64,000 nucleotides of DNA from Micromonospora sp. R77 (GTDB taxonomy: Bacteria; Actinomycetota; Actinomycetes; Mycobacteriales; Micromonosporaceae): the NCBI RefSeq assembly GCF_022747945.1, contig NZ_JALDST010000001.1, positions 6,510,001-6,574,000 of the forward strand. Direction: 5' to 3'. A program made the translations under genes and the position numbers. Below are positions 7,115 through 15,811 of the stretch, piece by piece. The notes below the pieces were generated by a model. That model worked only from the letters and a program-made list of their open reading frames with translations, made no database searches and was not told the DNA's origin. Position 1 is the first letter of the stretch. Every line of letters begins with the position of its first letter.

Positions 7115-7552
7115 ATGTCGACCACGCTGTCCGGCCAGGTCATCGGCCAGGCCCACCACGCGACCCGGGCGCTCCTCGAACGCGAACTGACCGGCATCGG
7201 GCTGACCTTCGCCCAGAGCCTCGCGCTCAACGCCGTCGCCGCCGAGGGCGGGGCCGCCGTCCGGTCCGCGCTCGTACGGCGACTGACCGGCGTCCTGAAG
7301 GTCGACGAGTCGACGGTCGCCACGACCCTCGCCGAGCTGATCGACGCCGGCCTGCTGCGAGCGCTGCCCGCCGACGGGCCGGGTCTGGCCTTCACCGACC
7401 TCGGGCGGGAGCGGCACCGCCTGATCGCCGACGCGACCGGCGCCATCGTCGCCCGGCTCTATGCGGACATCCCCGCCGAGGACGCGGCGGCCACGGCCCG
7501 GGTGCTGACCCTGCTCACCCGGCGCGCCGACGCCGAGCTGGCGCAGGGCTGA
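7115..7552 (+). CDS. MarR-type winged-helix regulator
   Basis: 145 residues from ATG 7115, which follows a GGAGGA ribosome binding site. The order of helices is that of MarR proteins (QVIGQAHHATRALLERELTGIGLTFAQSLALNAVA), with the recognition part VDESTVATTLAELIDAGLLRAL, but the wing is short and lacks the usual DRR motif, so the family call is by architecture. Its promoter region overlaps the palindromes at 7070-7100. It converges on cydB and is separated from it by a strong hairpin. Confidence 0.78.
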   Translation: MSTTLSGQVIGQAHHATRALLERELTGIGLTFAQSLALNAVAAEGGAAVRSALVRRLTGVLKVDESTVATTLAELIDAGLLRALPADGPGLAFTDLGRERHRLIADATGAIVARLYADIPAEDAAATARVLTLLTRRADAELAQG

Positions 7553-7558
7553 ACACCC

Positions 7559-7595
7559 CGCGGGGCCGGTGCGACCCCCTCGCACCGGCCCCGCG
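7559..7595. terminator. Bidirectional hairpin terminator
   Basis: A perfect 16-bp stem (7559-7574 with 7580-7595) closes a CCCCC loop. It sits 6 bases after the stop of the plus-strand MarR gene and 21 bases before the stop of minus-strand cydB, so it can end both transcripts. Confidence 0.75.
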
Positions 7596-7616
7596 TTTCC
7601 CGCGCCCGCAGGCTCA

Positions 7617-8615
7617 TCAGTGTTGCGGGATGTTCAATACCCCGATCCGCTTGCGGAACACCCAGTACGTCCAACCTTGATAGGCGAGCACGATCGGGGT
7701 GAACACCACCGCCACCCAGGTCATGATCTTCAGGGTGTAGGGGGTGGAGGCGGCGTTCGTCGCGGTGAGCGTGCCGGCGGCGTCGAGGGTGGACGGCATG
7801 ACGTTCGGGAAGAGCGCGGCGAACAGGGTCGCCACGGCCAGGGCGATGGCCACCGCGGTGCCGGTGAACGCCCAGCCCTCCCGGCGTACCCGGGCGGCGG
7901 CCAGGCCACCGACCAGGGCGAGGGCCGCGCCGACCGCGAGCACGACGGCGGCCGTGCTGGAGCGGATGGTCAGCGTCCAGGCCAGGAACGCCACCGCCAC
8001 CACGGCGGTGCCGACACCGAGGCGCACGGCGAGGGCGCCGGCCCGTTCCCTGATGTCGCCGGTGGTCTTGAGGGCGATGAACACCGCGCCGTGGGTGAGG
8101 AAGAGCGCGGCCGTGGTCACGCCACCGAGCAGGGCGTACGGGTGGAGCAGGTCGGCGAGGCCGCCGGCGTACTCGTGGTCGGCCGTCAGCGGCACGCCGC
8201 GCAGGATGTTGGCGAAGGCGACGCCCCAGAGGATGGCCGGCAGCAGCGAGCCGACGAAGATCGCCGTGTCCCAGCGGCGCTTCCAGGACGCCTCGGGGCG
8301 CTTGTGCCGGTATTCGAAGGCGACGCCGCGGGCGATGAGCGCGAGCAGGATCAGCAGCAGCGGCAGGTAGAAGCCGGAGAAGAGGGTGGCGTACCACTCG
8401 GGGAAGGCGGCGAACATCGCACCGCCGGCGGTGATGAGCCAGACCTCGTTGCCGTCCCAGACCGGGCCGATGGTGTTGATCAGGACGCGGCGTTCCCGGT
8501 CGTCGCGGCCGAGCACGGGCAGCAGCATGCCGACGCCGAAGTCGAAGCCTTCGAGGATGAAGTAGCCGGTGAAGAGCACGGCGACGAGGAGAAACCAGAC
8601 GGTGGTCAGTTCCAC
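7617..8615 (-). CDS. cydB: Cytochrome bd ubiquinol oxidase subunit II
   Basis: 332 residues. The opening MELTTVWFLLVAVLFTGYFILEGFDFGVGMLLP, with the EGFDFG motif, and the later GPVWDGNEVWLITAGGAMFAAFP are CydB signatures; about nine hydrophobic helices follow. With CydA it forms the membrane quinol oxidase that reduces oxygen under low-oxygen or stress conditions. The GTG start has GGAG six bases upstream and follows the cydA stop by 15 bases. No cydDC genes, needed for bd oxidase assembly in other bacteria, are adjacent. Confidence 0.95.
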   Translation of the reverse strand: MELTTVWFLLVAVLFTGYFILEGFDFGVGMLLPVLGRDDRERRVLINTIGPVWDGNEVWLITAGGAMFAAFPEWYATLFSGFYLPLLLILLALIARGVAFEYRHKRPEASWKRRWDTAIFVGSLLPAILWGVAFANILRGVPLTADHEYAGGLADLLHPYALLGGVTTAALFLTHGAVFIALKTTGDIRERAGALAVRLGVGTAVVAVAFLAWTLTIRSSTAAVVLAVGAALALVGGLAAARVRREGWAFTGTAVAIALAVATLFAALFPNVMPSTLDAAGTLTATNAASTPYTLKIMTWVAVVFTPIVLAYQGWTYWVFRKRIGVLNIPQH

Positions 8616-8630
8616 GATGGGCTCCGGGGA

Positions 8631-10043
8631 TCAGTAGGCGAAGGCGAGCGGGCGGTCGGCGTCGTCGCGGTCGTCGTCGGTGGGCGCGGGGTCGACGTCG
8701 GGGACGCCGGCGCGGGCGTAGCGGACCAGCAGTTTGAACTCGACGACGGCGAGGGCGGCGTAGATCAGGGTGAAGGCGGTGAAGGAGGTGAGCACCTCGG
8801 TCAGCGACACCGAGCGGGACACGCCGTTGCGGGTGAGCATCTCGCCGAAGACGATCCACGGTTGGCGGCCCATCTCGGTGAAGATCCAGCCGAAGGAGTT
8901 CGCGAGCAGCGGCAGGGCCGGCAGGACCAGGCCGGCGCGCAGCAGCCACCTGCTGGTGGGGGTGCGGCCCTTGCGCTGGGTCCAGAGCACCAGCAGGGCG
9001 ATCGCGGCGGCGGCCAACCCGAAGCCGATCATGAAGCGGAAGCTCCAGTAGGTGACCGGGATGATCGGGGTGTAGCTGCCGGCGCCGTACTGGCTGGCGT
9101 ACTGGGCCTGCAGGTCGTTGATGCCCTGCACGGTGCCGTTCGGGTCGCCGGTGCCGAGGAACGACAGCAGGTACGGGATCTTGAGGGCGAAGACCTCGCG
9201 GCTGCCGTCGAGGCTGCCGACGGTGAGCACGGAGAACGAGGCGGGGCTCTCGGTGGTGTAGAGGCCCTCGGCGGCGGCCATCTTCATCGGCTGCACCTCG
9301 GTCATGATCTTGCCTTGGATGTCGCCGGTTAGCAGCACCAGCGCCGAGGAGACCAGCACCACCCAGGAGCCGAACTTCGTGGCGAAGCGGTAGGCGTCGG
9401 TGTCGGCGCTGTCGCGGTTGCGGATGACGTGCCACAGGCCGACGGCGACGATCAGCGAGCCGGCGACGAGGAACGCGCCGGCGAGGGTGTGCGGGAAGGT
9501 GACCAGGGCGACCTTGTTGGTGAGCACGGCCGGGAAGTCGGTGAGTTCGGCGCGCCCGCTGTCGGGGTTGATCCGGTAGCCGACGGGGTTCTGCATGAAC
9601 GAGTTCGCGGCGAGGATGAAGTACGCGGACAGGTTGGTGCCGATGGCGGCGGCCCAGATGCTGGCCAGGTGGGCCCGCTTGGGCAGCCGGTCCCAGCCGA
9701 AGATCCACAGGCCGATGAAGGTGGATTCGAGGAAGAACGCGACCAGGGCCTCGATGGCCAGGGGGGCGCCGAAGATGTCGCCGACGAAGCGGGAGTAGTC
9801 GCTCCAGTTCATGCCGAACTGGAACTCCTGCACGATGCCGGTGACCACGCCCATCGCGAAGTTGATCAGGAAGAGCTTGCCGTAGAACTTGGTGAGTTTC
9901 AGGTAGCGCTCGTTGCCGGTGCGGTGCCACATCGTCTGGAGGATGGCCACCAGGATCGACAGGCCGATCGTCAGCGGCACGAAGAGAAAGTGGTAGACGG
10001 TGGTGACACCGAACTGCCAGCGGGCGACGTCCAACGCGTCCAC
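8631..10043 (-). CDS. cydA: Cytochrome bd ubiquinol oxidase subunit I
   Basis: 470 residues from GTG 10043. Haem ligands are visible: the His of VYHFLF near the N-terminus, the His of FPHTLAGAF in mid protein, and the Met of the EMGRQPW motif after the quinol-binding loop. The loop is short, as in the actinobacterial type. GTG 10043 is preferred because GGGGG lies 7 bases upstream, while ATG 10061 has no ribosome binding site and lies next to the operator; an 18-base leader would then carry the binding site. First gene of cydAB. Confidence 0.95.
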   Translation of the reverse strand: MDALDVARWQFGVTTVYHFLFVPLTIGLSILVAILQTMWHRTGNERYLKLTKFYGKLFLINFAMGVVTGIVQEFQFGMNWSDYSRFVGDIFGAPLAIEALVAFFLESTFIGLWIFGWDRLPKRAHLASIWAAAIGTNLSAYFILAANSFMQNPVGYRINPDSGRAELTDFPAVLTNKVALVTFPHTLAGAFLVAGSLIVAVGLWHVIRNRDSADTDAYRFATKFGSWVVLVSSALVLLTGDIQGKIMTEVQPMKMAAAEGLYTTESPASFSVLTVGSLDGSREVFALKIPYLLSFLGTGDPNGTVQGINDLQAQYASQYGAGSYTPIIPVTYWSFRFMIGFGLAAAAIALLVLWTQRKGRTPTSRWLLRAGLVLPALPLLANSFGWIFTEMGRQPWIVFGEMLTRNGVSRSVSLTEVLTSFTAFTLIYAALAVVEFKLLVRYARAGVPDVDPAPTDDDRDDADRPLAFAY

Positions 10044-10064
10044 CTGTGAACCCCCAGCCATGCG

Positions 10065-10081
10065 TACTACGAGACGTAGTA
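10065..10081. promoter_or_regulatory. Operator of cydAB (BlaI/MecI-like palindrome)
   Basis: Perfect 7-3-7 inverted repeat TACTACG, AGA, CGTAGTA, directly upstream of cydA, with related half-sites (TACTAC, CGTAG) repeated just outside at 10084-10101. TACTAC/GTAGTA arms are typical of BlaI/MecI-type winged helix repressors; no such gene lies in the window. It lacks the TTGTG-type arms of Rex sites. Confidence 0.55.
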
Positions 10082-10221
10082 AATACTACTGCTCGTCGTA
10101 GAGAAATCGGCAGGGCCGCAGGGCCCGACCCGACCCGGGACCAATGACCCTGATCACCTCGGCCACCCGACCCGGGATCGGGTCACCGGGCCGCGCGCCC
10201 GCGTGCGACCATCCAGCACTG

Positions 10222-10992
10222 ATGGACACCACCGGATGGCGGGCGCCGCTGCTGTGGCGCGCCGCGCAACTGCTGGCCCGGGCCGCCGTCGGCGCGCTCG
10301 GCCACCTCGAGGTCACCGGCGACGTGCCGGCCGAGCTGCGCCGCGGCCCGCTCGTGCTGGCGGCCAACCACATCAGCCTGTTCGACCCGGTGGTGCTCGC
10401 CGCCGCCTGCCGGGCCCGCGGGATCGCCCCCAGGATCATGGCCACCGGCGGCCTGTTCCGGACCCCGGTGCTCGGCGCACTGATGCGCCGGGCCGGGCAC
10501 ATCCGCGTCGACCGGGGCACCACGTCGGTGCACCAGGCCCTCGACACCGCCGCCGCGGCCGTCGCCCGCGGCTCGGTGGTCCTGGTCTACCCGGAGGGGC
10601 GCATCGGCCTCGCCCCGGGCATGTGGCCCGAACGCGGCAAGACCGGCGCCGCCCGGCTCGCCTTCGCCAGCGGCGCCCCGGTCGTCCCCGTCGCCCAGTG
10701 GGGCTCCCACGAGGTGCTCCCCTACCGGGCACCCCAGGGCATGCTGCGCGGCATCGCCCACGCGGTGCGGCGACGCCCGGTGATCCGGGTGCACTTCGGC
10801 GCCCCGGTCGCCCTGGCCGACGTGCCACCCGGCTCCCCCGGCGCGGCCCGACGGGCCACCGACCGGATCATCGACGCGATCACCGACTGCCTGGTGCCGC
10901 TGCGCCCTGACGAGCCGGACGGCCCCCGCCACGTCGACCCGGGCCGCCCGGTGGACGTCAGCCGGATCCACCGCCGACACCTGGCCGGCTGA
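10222..10992 (+). CDS. 1-acyl-sn-glycerol-3-phosphate acyltransferase-like (PlsC family)
   Basis: 256 residues from ATG 10222. The acyltransferase motifs are clear: NHISLFD (HX4D catalytic block, about residue 47), the GHIRVDRG block (about residue 90) and YPEGRIG (about residue 123). The enzyme should transfer an acyl group to a lysophosphatidate or a similar lipid at the membrane face. An in-frame upstream ATG at 10144 gives a poorly conserved Pro-rich extension and is not preferred. No partner gene is adjacent. Confidence 0.85.
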   Translation: MDTTGWRAPLLWRAAQLLARAAVGALGHLEVTGDVPAELRRGPLVLAANHISLFDPVVLAAACRARGIAPRIMATGGLFRTPVLGALMRRAGHIRVDRGTTSVHQALDTAAAAVARGSVVLVYPEGRIGLAPGMWPERGKTGAARLAFASGAPVVPVAQWGSHEVLPYRAPQGMLRGIAHAVRRRPVIRVHFGAPVALADVPPGSPGAARRATDRIIDAITDCLVPLRPDEPDGPRHVDPGRPVDVSRIHRRHLAG

Positions 10993-11064
10993 CCCGATTT
11001 GCCTTCGCGTGCGCTCGAAGGATGAGACTCTGCGAGTCATCCGGCGACGAGAGCGGGAAACACC

Positions 11065-11904
11065 ATGAGCGCACCGACCGTACTGATCACCGGCACGTCC
11101 ACCGGCATCGGCCTGGAGACCGCCGTGGGCGCGGCCCGCGCCGGCTGGCGGACTGTGGCCACCATGCGCGACGTGTCGCGCGCCGACGCGCTAGCGCCGC
11201 GCCGCCGACGCCGCCGGGCCGCCGACCTGCTGGAGGTACGCCGGCTCGACGTCACCGACCAGGCGTCGGTCACCGCCTGCGTGGCCGACGTGGTCGACGC
11301 GCACGGCCGGCTCGACGCGGTGGTCAACAACGCCGGCGACCGGGCACGTCGGCACCCTGGAACAGGAGACCATCGACGACGTACGGGCCGTCATGGAGGT
11401 CAACTTCTTCGGGGTGCTGCACGTCAGCCGGGCCGCGCTGCCGCACCTGCGGGCCGCCCGGGGCCGGTTGGTCACCGTCTCCAGCGTCGGCGGCGTGGTC
11501 GGGCAGCCGTTCAACGAGGCGGTACTGCGCGGCGAAGTTCGCCGTCGAGGGGTTCATGGAGTCCCTCGCGCCCCTGGCCGCCACCGTCGGGGTCACCGTC
11601 ACCGTGGTCGAGCCGGGCGCGGTGGCCAGCGAGTTCGTCACCAACGTCGGCGTCGACCGGGACGCCGCCGTCGACGCCGCCGGGTACGGGCCGGCGCTGC
11701 GGGCGTACCTGCAGCGCAGCGCCGGGGCGTTCGCGGCGGCGCAGTCCCCGGCGGACGCCGCCGCGGCGGTGGTCGCCACCCTGACCGACCTGGACCCGGC
11801 GCCTGGTGCAGACCTCGACCACCGCCCGGCAGTTCGTCGGCATGAAGCTCGCCGACCTCGACGGCCGGACGGTCACCGCGACCACCGCCGGGTGGCTGGC
11901 CTGA
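11065..11904 (+). pseudogene. SDR oxidoreductase, frameshifted
   Basis: The protein starts as a normal short-chain dehydrogenase (VLITGTSTGIGLETA, then VVNNAG near 11335) but needs three +1 insertions to be read through: near 11338 (continuing [17 protein letters not shown]), near 11520 (continuing [11 protein letters not shown], the catalytic Tyr-Lys block) and near 11803 (continuing [11 protein letters not shown]). A garbled stretch at about 11190-11220 hints at a compensated shift. All parts of an otherwise functional SDR of about 278 residues survive, so recent decay or sequencing errors are both possible. RBS and ATG at 11065 look normal. Confidence 0.75.
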
Positions 11905-11908
11905 CCGC

Positions 11909-12301
11909 TCAGCGGGTGCCGGCCGCGCCCGCCGGCCGGCCGGCGCGCAGCCGGGCGTCGAGGGCGTCGAGGTCCGGCACGAACCAAACGTGGTCGGCGC
12001 GGTTCGACTCGTGCACCAGGGCGCGCAGGGCCGCGCTCTCCGCCAGGTGCCCGGAGATGTCACCGACCACGACCAGCCGCAACCGGTAGTTGACGAACTT
12101 CTGCATGACGTCCCCCGCGAACCGGGTGCCGAGGGCGAAGAAGTCCGGACCCAGCCGGCTCGCCGGCACGGCCACCACCTCCGCGCCGGCGAACGCCGCG
12201 CCGATCAGGTCGAGGGCGTCGGCCTCGGTGACCAGCGGCGGGCCGGCCGGGTCGCACACCAGCACCGGCACGCCGGCCCGGTCCTGCACCAGGTCAGGCA
12301 T
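11909..12301 (-). CDS. DUF4180 family protein
   Basis: 130 residues. The pattern LVTEADALDLIGAAFAGAEVVAVPASRLGPDFFALGTRFAGDVMQKFVNYRLRLVVVGDIS is typical of DUF4180, a small alpha/beta family of unknown function often next to regulators. Its start overlaps the end of the upstream HTH gene by eight bases, so the two are translated from one message. No catalytic residues can be named. Confidence 0.8.
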   Translation of the reverse strand: MPDLVQDRAGVPVLVCDPAGPPLVTEADALDLIGAAFAGAEVVAVPASRLGPDFFALGTRFAGDVMQKFVNYRLRLVVVGDISGHLAESAALRALVHESNRADHVWFVPDLDALDARLRAGRPAGAAGTR

Positions 12302-12743
12302 CGTCGGCCTCCCCGGCGAACAGGGCGTTGTCGCCGGTCAGCACGCCGTCGAGCAGGTGCAGCAGCGCGGCGGTGGCGGCCGCGCCGCCCAGGACCACGA
12401 TCTTCATGCGGTGCCTCTCGTCGTCGTACACGGTCTGGATGCGCAGCGGGGCCTGGTCACGGCCGGTGTTCGCGGCGGCCAGGACGAGGGTGGCGAGCCG
12501 GTCCGCGGCGACCCGGTCGACCCCGTCGACGCCGACGATGCTCGACACCTCCACGGCCGGGCCGGTGGGCCGGGCCGGTGCCGGGCGGCCGGTGAACGCG
12601 TCGAGGTCGGCGCGGGCGATCCGGTACTGCTTGCCGATCCGCACCGCCGGCAGGCGGCCGGCGCGGATGTAGCCGCGCACCGTGCGCGGATGCAGACTCA
12701 ACAGCTCCGCCACTTGCTCCACGGAATACACATCGTTACTCAT
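12294..12743 (-). CDS. Helix-turn-helix regulator with C-terminal sensory domain
   Basis: 149 residues. Residues 1-55 (VYSVEQVAELLSLHPRTVRG, then RAGRLPAVRIGKQYRI) are an excisionase/MerR-like HTH_17 DNA-binding domain. After a Pro-rich linker, residues 70-149 form an alpha/beta domain without a recognised name. It shares an operon with the DUF4180 gene, and the pairing suggests that DUF4180 is a cofactor or target. The ATG at 12743 lies eight bases after a TATGAT box, so the message is probably leaderless. Confidence 0.75.
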   Translation of the reverse strand: MSNDVYSVEQVAELLSLHPRTVRGYIRAGRLPAVRIGKQYRIARADLDAFTGRPAPARPTGPAVEVSSIVGVDGVDRVAADRLATLVLAAANTGRDQAPLRIQTVYDDERHRMKIVVLGGAAATAALLHLLDGVLTGDNALFAGEADDA

Positions 12744-12751
12744 CGTGCGCC

Positions 12752-12757
12752 ATCATA
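12752..12757 (-). promoter_or_regulatory. -10 box of a leaderless HTH/DUF4180 message
   Basis: TATGAT on the minus strand, eight bases before the ATG at 12743. Confidence 0.45.
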
Positions 12758-12835
12758 GGCATGAAAAGGAGCGATAGGGAATGCCATGCGATGGCGTGGT
12801 CGCCAGCCGGTCACCCGAACGACACCCGGGGCGGG

Positions 12836-12841
12836 CATACT
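12836..12841 (+). promoter_or_regulatory. -10 box of a leaderless GDPD message
   Basis: CATACT, seven bases before the GTG at 12849. Confidence 0.4.
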
Positions 12842-12848
12842 GCCGGGC

Positions 12849-13616
12849 GTGCAGCCCCGCTTCGGCTACCTCGACGCCCCCGCGCCCCTCGCGTTCGCCC
12901 ACCGCGGCGGCGCCGCCGACGGCGACGAGAACACCGCCGCCGCGTTCGCCCGCGCCATCGCGCTGGGCTACCGGTACGTCGAGACCGACGTGCACGCCAC
13001 CGCCGACGGCGTCGCCGTGATCTTCCACGACCCCACCCTGGGCCGGGTCACCGGCGAACCCGGGCGCATCGCCGACCTGCGCTGGGCCGACCTGGCCTCG
13101 GTACGCGTCGGCGGCGCCGCCGTCGTCCCCCGCCTCGACGAGGTCCTCGGCGCCTGGCCCGAGGTCCGGTTCAACATCGACGTCAAGGCCGACAGCGGCG
13201 TCGTACCCACCGTCGACACCGTCACCCGGGTCGGCGCCGCCGAACGGGTGCTGCTCGCCTCCTTCAGCGACGCCCGGCTGACCCGGCTGCGCGCCCTGGC
13301 CGGGCCGAAGGTCGCCAGCAGCCTCGGCATGCGCGGCGTCGCCCGACTGCGGATGGCCTCCCTGCACGGCCGGCCGCTGCGGCTGCCGCCGTCCGTGGTC
13401 GCCGCCCAGGTCCCCGTCCGCTACGGGCGCATCCCCGTGGTCGACCGGCGGTTCCTGGCGTACTGCCACCGGATCGGGTTGCAGGTGCACGTGTGGACGA
13501 TCGACGAACCTGCCGACATGCACGACTTACTTGATCTCGGTGTGGATGGCATCATGACCGATCACGTCGGCGTGCTGCGCGACGTCTACCGCAGCCGCGG
13601 CCACTGGGCCGCCTGA
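12849..13616 (+). CDS. Glycerophosphodiester phosphodiesterase
   Basis: 255 residues from GTG 12849. The GDPD TIM-barrel signatures are intact: FAHRGG with the catalytic His, ENT(A)AAF, ETDVH with metal-binding acids, and FHDPTLGRVTG with the second His; later FNIDVK and VHVWTIDEP. It should hydrolyse glycerophosphodiesters to glycerol-3-phosphate and an alcohol. No signal peptide is seen, so it is probably cytosolic. The start is set by the -10 box at 12836-12841. An MFS gene follows 15 bases downstream in the same direction. Confidence 0.9.
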   Translation: MQPRFGYLDAPAPLAFAHRGGAADGDENTAAAFARAIALGYRYVETDVHATADGVAVIFHDPTLGRVTGEPGRIADLRWADLASVRVGGAAVVPRLDEVLGAWPEVRFNIDVKADSGVVPTVDTVTRVGAAERVLLASFSDARLTRLRALAGPKVASSLGMRGVARLRMASLHGRPLRLPPSVVAAQVPVRYGRIPVVDRRFLAYCHRIGLQVHVWTIDEPADMHDLLDLGVDGIMTDHVGVLRDVYRSRGHWAA

Positions 13617-13631
13617 ACCCCGAGGACCGCG

Positions 13632-15023
13632 ATGGCCGAGACGGTCACCCCCGCCGTTGCCGACACCCCGCAACCGGCGAGCACTCGCCGCGAGCGGCGC
13701 GGCTGGTACCTGTACGACTGGGCGAACTCGGCGTTCCAGACCACCGTCATCACGGTCTTCCTCGGCCCGTTCCTCACCACCGTCACCGAACTGGCCGCCG
13801 GGTGCACGCTCGGCGCGGACAGCTGCGACGGGTACGTGCACCCGCTGGGCATCCGGGTCGCCGCCGGCTCCTACTACCCGTACCTAATCTCGCTGTCGGT
13901 GTTCCTGACCGTGTTCGTGCTGCCCGTGGTCGGCGCGGTCGCCGACCGGTCGACGCACAAGAAGCGGCTGCTCGCCGCCGCCGCGTTCACCGGCGCCGGC
14001 GCCACCGTCGCGTTCGCCTTCGTCACCGGCGAGCGCTACCTGCTCGGCGGGGCGCTGTTCCTGGTCGCGAACATCTCCTTCGGTGCGGCCGTGGTGGTCT
14101 ACAACTCGTTCCTGCCGCAGCTCGCCGGCCCCGACGAACGCGACGCGGTCTCCAGCCGCGGCTGGGCCATCGGCTACCTCGGCGGCGGGCTGCTGCTGGC
14201 GCTCAACCTGGTCGCGGTCACCATGCTCAGCGAGGAGGGCAACCCGCAGCGCACCCTGGACCTGGCCCGCTGGTCGATCGTCTCGGCCGGGGTGTGGTGG
14301 GCGGCGTTCACCCTGCTGCCGCTGCGCTGGCTGCGCGAACACCCCACCGCCGAGGCGCAGCACGGCGGCGGGAACGTGCTCACCGACGGGTTCCGGCAAC
14401 TCGGCCGCACCCTGCGGGAGGTCAAGGCGTACCCGCTGACGCTGTTCTTCCTGCTCGCCTTCCTGGTCTACAACGACGGCATCCAGACCGTCATCACCCT
14501 GGCCAGTCAGTACGGCACCGAGGAGCTGCGGCTGCCGCAGAGCACCCTGATCGTGACGATCCTGCTGGTGCAGTTCCTCGCCTTCGGCGGCGCCCTCGCG
14601 CTCGGCGCCCTGGCCCGGCGCATCGGCGCGTGGAAGACGGTGCTGCTGTCCCTGGTGCTGTGGACCGGTGTGATCATCGCCGCGTTCCGGCTGCCCGCCG
14701 AGGCGCCGGTGCCGTTCATGATCCTCGGCGGGGCGATCGGCCTGGTCCTGGGCGGCAGCCAGGCGCTGAGCCGATCGCTGTTCAGCCAGCTCATCCCCGC
14801 CGGCAGGGAGGGCGAGTACTACGGCTTCTACGAGATCAGCGACAAGGGCACCAGCTGGCTGGGGCCGCTCGCCTTCGGCCTGGTGTTCCAGCTCACCGCC
14901 TCCTACCGGGTGGGCCTGGTCTCCCTGCTGATCTTCTTCGTGGTCGGGTTCGCGCTGCTGGCCGCCGTGCCGATGCGGCGGGCCATCCTCGCCGCCGGCA
15001 ACACCCCACCCCGGGTGCTCTAG
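13632..15023 (+). CDS. MFS transporter of the UMF1/Atg22-like family
   Basis: 463 residues with about twelve hydrophobic helices. The opening GWYLYDWANSAFQTTVITVF is characteristic of the UMF1 (Atg22-like) major facilitator group; VADRSTHKKR forms the loop 2-3 MFS signature, and YGFYEISDKGTSWLGPL is another conserved block. Atg22 exports amino acids from yeast vacuoles; the bacterial substrates are not established. It lies just behind the GDPD gene and may be cotranscribed. Confidence 0.88.
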   Translation: MAETVTPAVADTPQPASTRRERRGWYLYDWANSAFQTTVITVFLGPFLTTVTELAAGCTLGADSCDGYVHPLGIRVAAGSYYPYLISLSVFLTVFVLPVVGAVADRSTHKKRLLAAAAFTGAGATVAFAFVTGERYLLGGALFLVANISFGAAVVVYNSFLPQLAGPDERDAVSSRGWAIGYLGGGLLLALNLVAVTMLSEEGNPQRTLDLARWSIVSAGVWWAAFTLLPLRWLREHPTAEAQHGGGNVLTDGFRQLGRTLREVKAYPLTLFFLLAFLVYNDGIQTVITLASQYGTEELRLPQSTLIVTILLVQFLAFGGALALGALARRIGAWKTVLLSLVLWTGVIIAAFRLPAEAPVPFMILGGAIGLVLGGSQALSRSLFSQLIPAGREGEYYGFYEISDKGTSWLGPLAFGLVFQLTASYRVGLVSLLIFFVVGFALLAAVPMRRAILAAGNTPPRVL

Positions 15024-15064
15024 CGGCGGACCCGCACGGGCCGGATCCAGCGGGGTCGATCGGC

Positions 15065-15070
15065 TAGGCT
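15065..15070 (+). promoter_or_regulatory. -10 box of leaderless tdk message
   Basis: TAGGCT, eight bases before the GTG at 15079. Confidence 0.5.
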
Positions 15071-15078
15071 GCCCCGAC

Positions 15079-15798
15079 GTGACCGACGACGCCGCTGCCG
15101 CCCCGATCTGTCTGGCCCGGCCCCTGCTGCCCGGCCCGGACGACACCCGCACCGGCTGCGCCGCCGCCCGTGGCCTCGACGGCCGGCCGCTGCACGCCGC
15201 CGCGCTGAAGTTCTTCTGGGGGCCGATGGACTGCGGCAAGTCCACGATGGCCCTGCAGATGAACCACAACCACGCCCGGCAGGGCCGCCGCGGGCTGGTC
15301 ACCACCCGCATCGACCGGTCGCTGGGCCCGCAGGTCACCACCCGCATCGGCCTGGCCCACGCCGCGATCGAGGTCACCGACGGCCTGGATCTGCGCGACC
15401 TGGTCCGCGACGCGTGGGCCGACGGGGTACGCGTCGACTACCTCATCTGCGACGAGGCCTCCTTCTACGAGCTGGAACACGTCGAGCAGATGGCCGAGCT
15501 CGTCGACCACTACGACGTCGACGTGTACGCGTTCGGCCTGGCCACCGACTTCCGCTCCAGCCTCTTCCCGGCCGCCCGGCGGCTGTTCGAACTCGCCGAC
15601 TCGGTGGCCCGCATCCAGGTCGAGGTGCTCTGCTGGTGCGGCCGGGAAGGGCTGCTCAACGCCCGGGTCGTCGACGGGCACGTCGTCCGCGAGGGCGCGC
15701 AGGTCGTCATCGGCGACACCGCCGACAGCACCGACGTGCGCTACCAGGTGCTGTGCCGCCGGCACTACCGCGCCGGCGACCTCGGCCCCCGCGACTGA
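15079..15798 (+). CDS. tdk: Thymidine kinase
   Basis: 239 residues. The P-loop GPMDCGKST (48-56) has the G-x-M-x-x-GKST form typical of the TK1-like family; ICDEASFYE is the Walker B/DExx block, and two zinc-ligand pairs (CWCG and the Cys of VLCRRHY) form the lasso-side zinc ribbon. It phosphorylates thymidine in the salvage pathway. The N-terminal 40 residues before the P-loop are longer than usual (TK1 enzymes begin close to the P-loop), but the promoter box fits GTG 15079. Confidence 0.9.
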   Translation: MTDDAAAAPICLARPLLPGPDDTRTGCAAARGLDGRPLHAAALKFFWGPMDCGKSTMALQMNHNHARQGRRGLVTTRIDRSLGPQVTTRIGLAHAAIEVTDGLDLRDLVRDAWADGVRVDYLICDEASFYELEHVEQMAELVDHYDVDVYAFGLATDFRSSLFPAARRLFELADSVARIQVEVLCWCGREGLLNARVVDGHVVREGAQVVIGDTADSTDVRYQVLCRRHYRAGDLGPRD

Positions 15799-15811
15799 AC
15801 GGCGGCGACAC

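Noticed and set aside
7569-9332. 587-residue plus-strand open frame
   Set aside because: Antisense shadow of cydB and cydA.
7459-9930. 823-residue minus-strand open frame
   Set aside because: Shadow of cydA and cydB in another frame; composed of Arg/Pro/His-rich low-complexity sequence.
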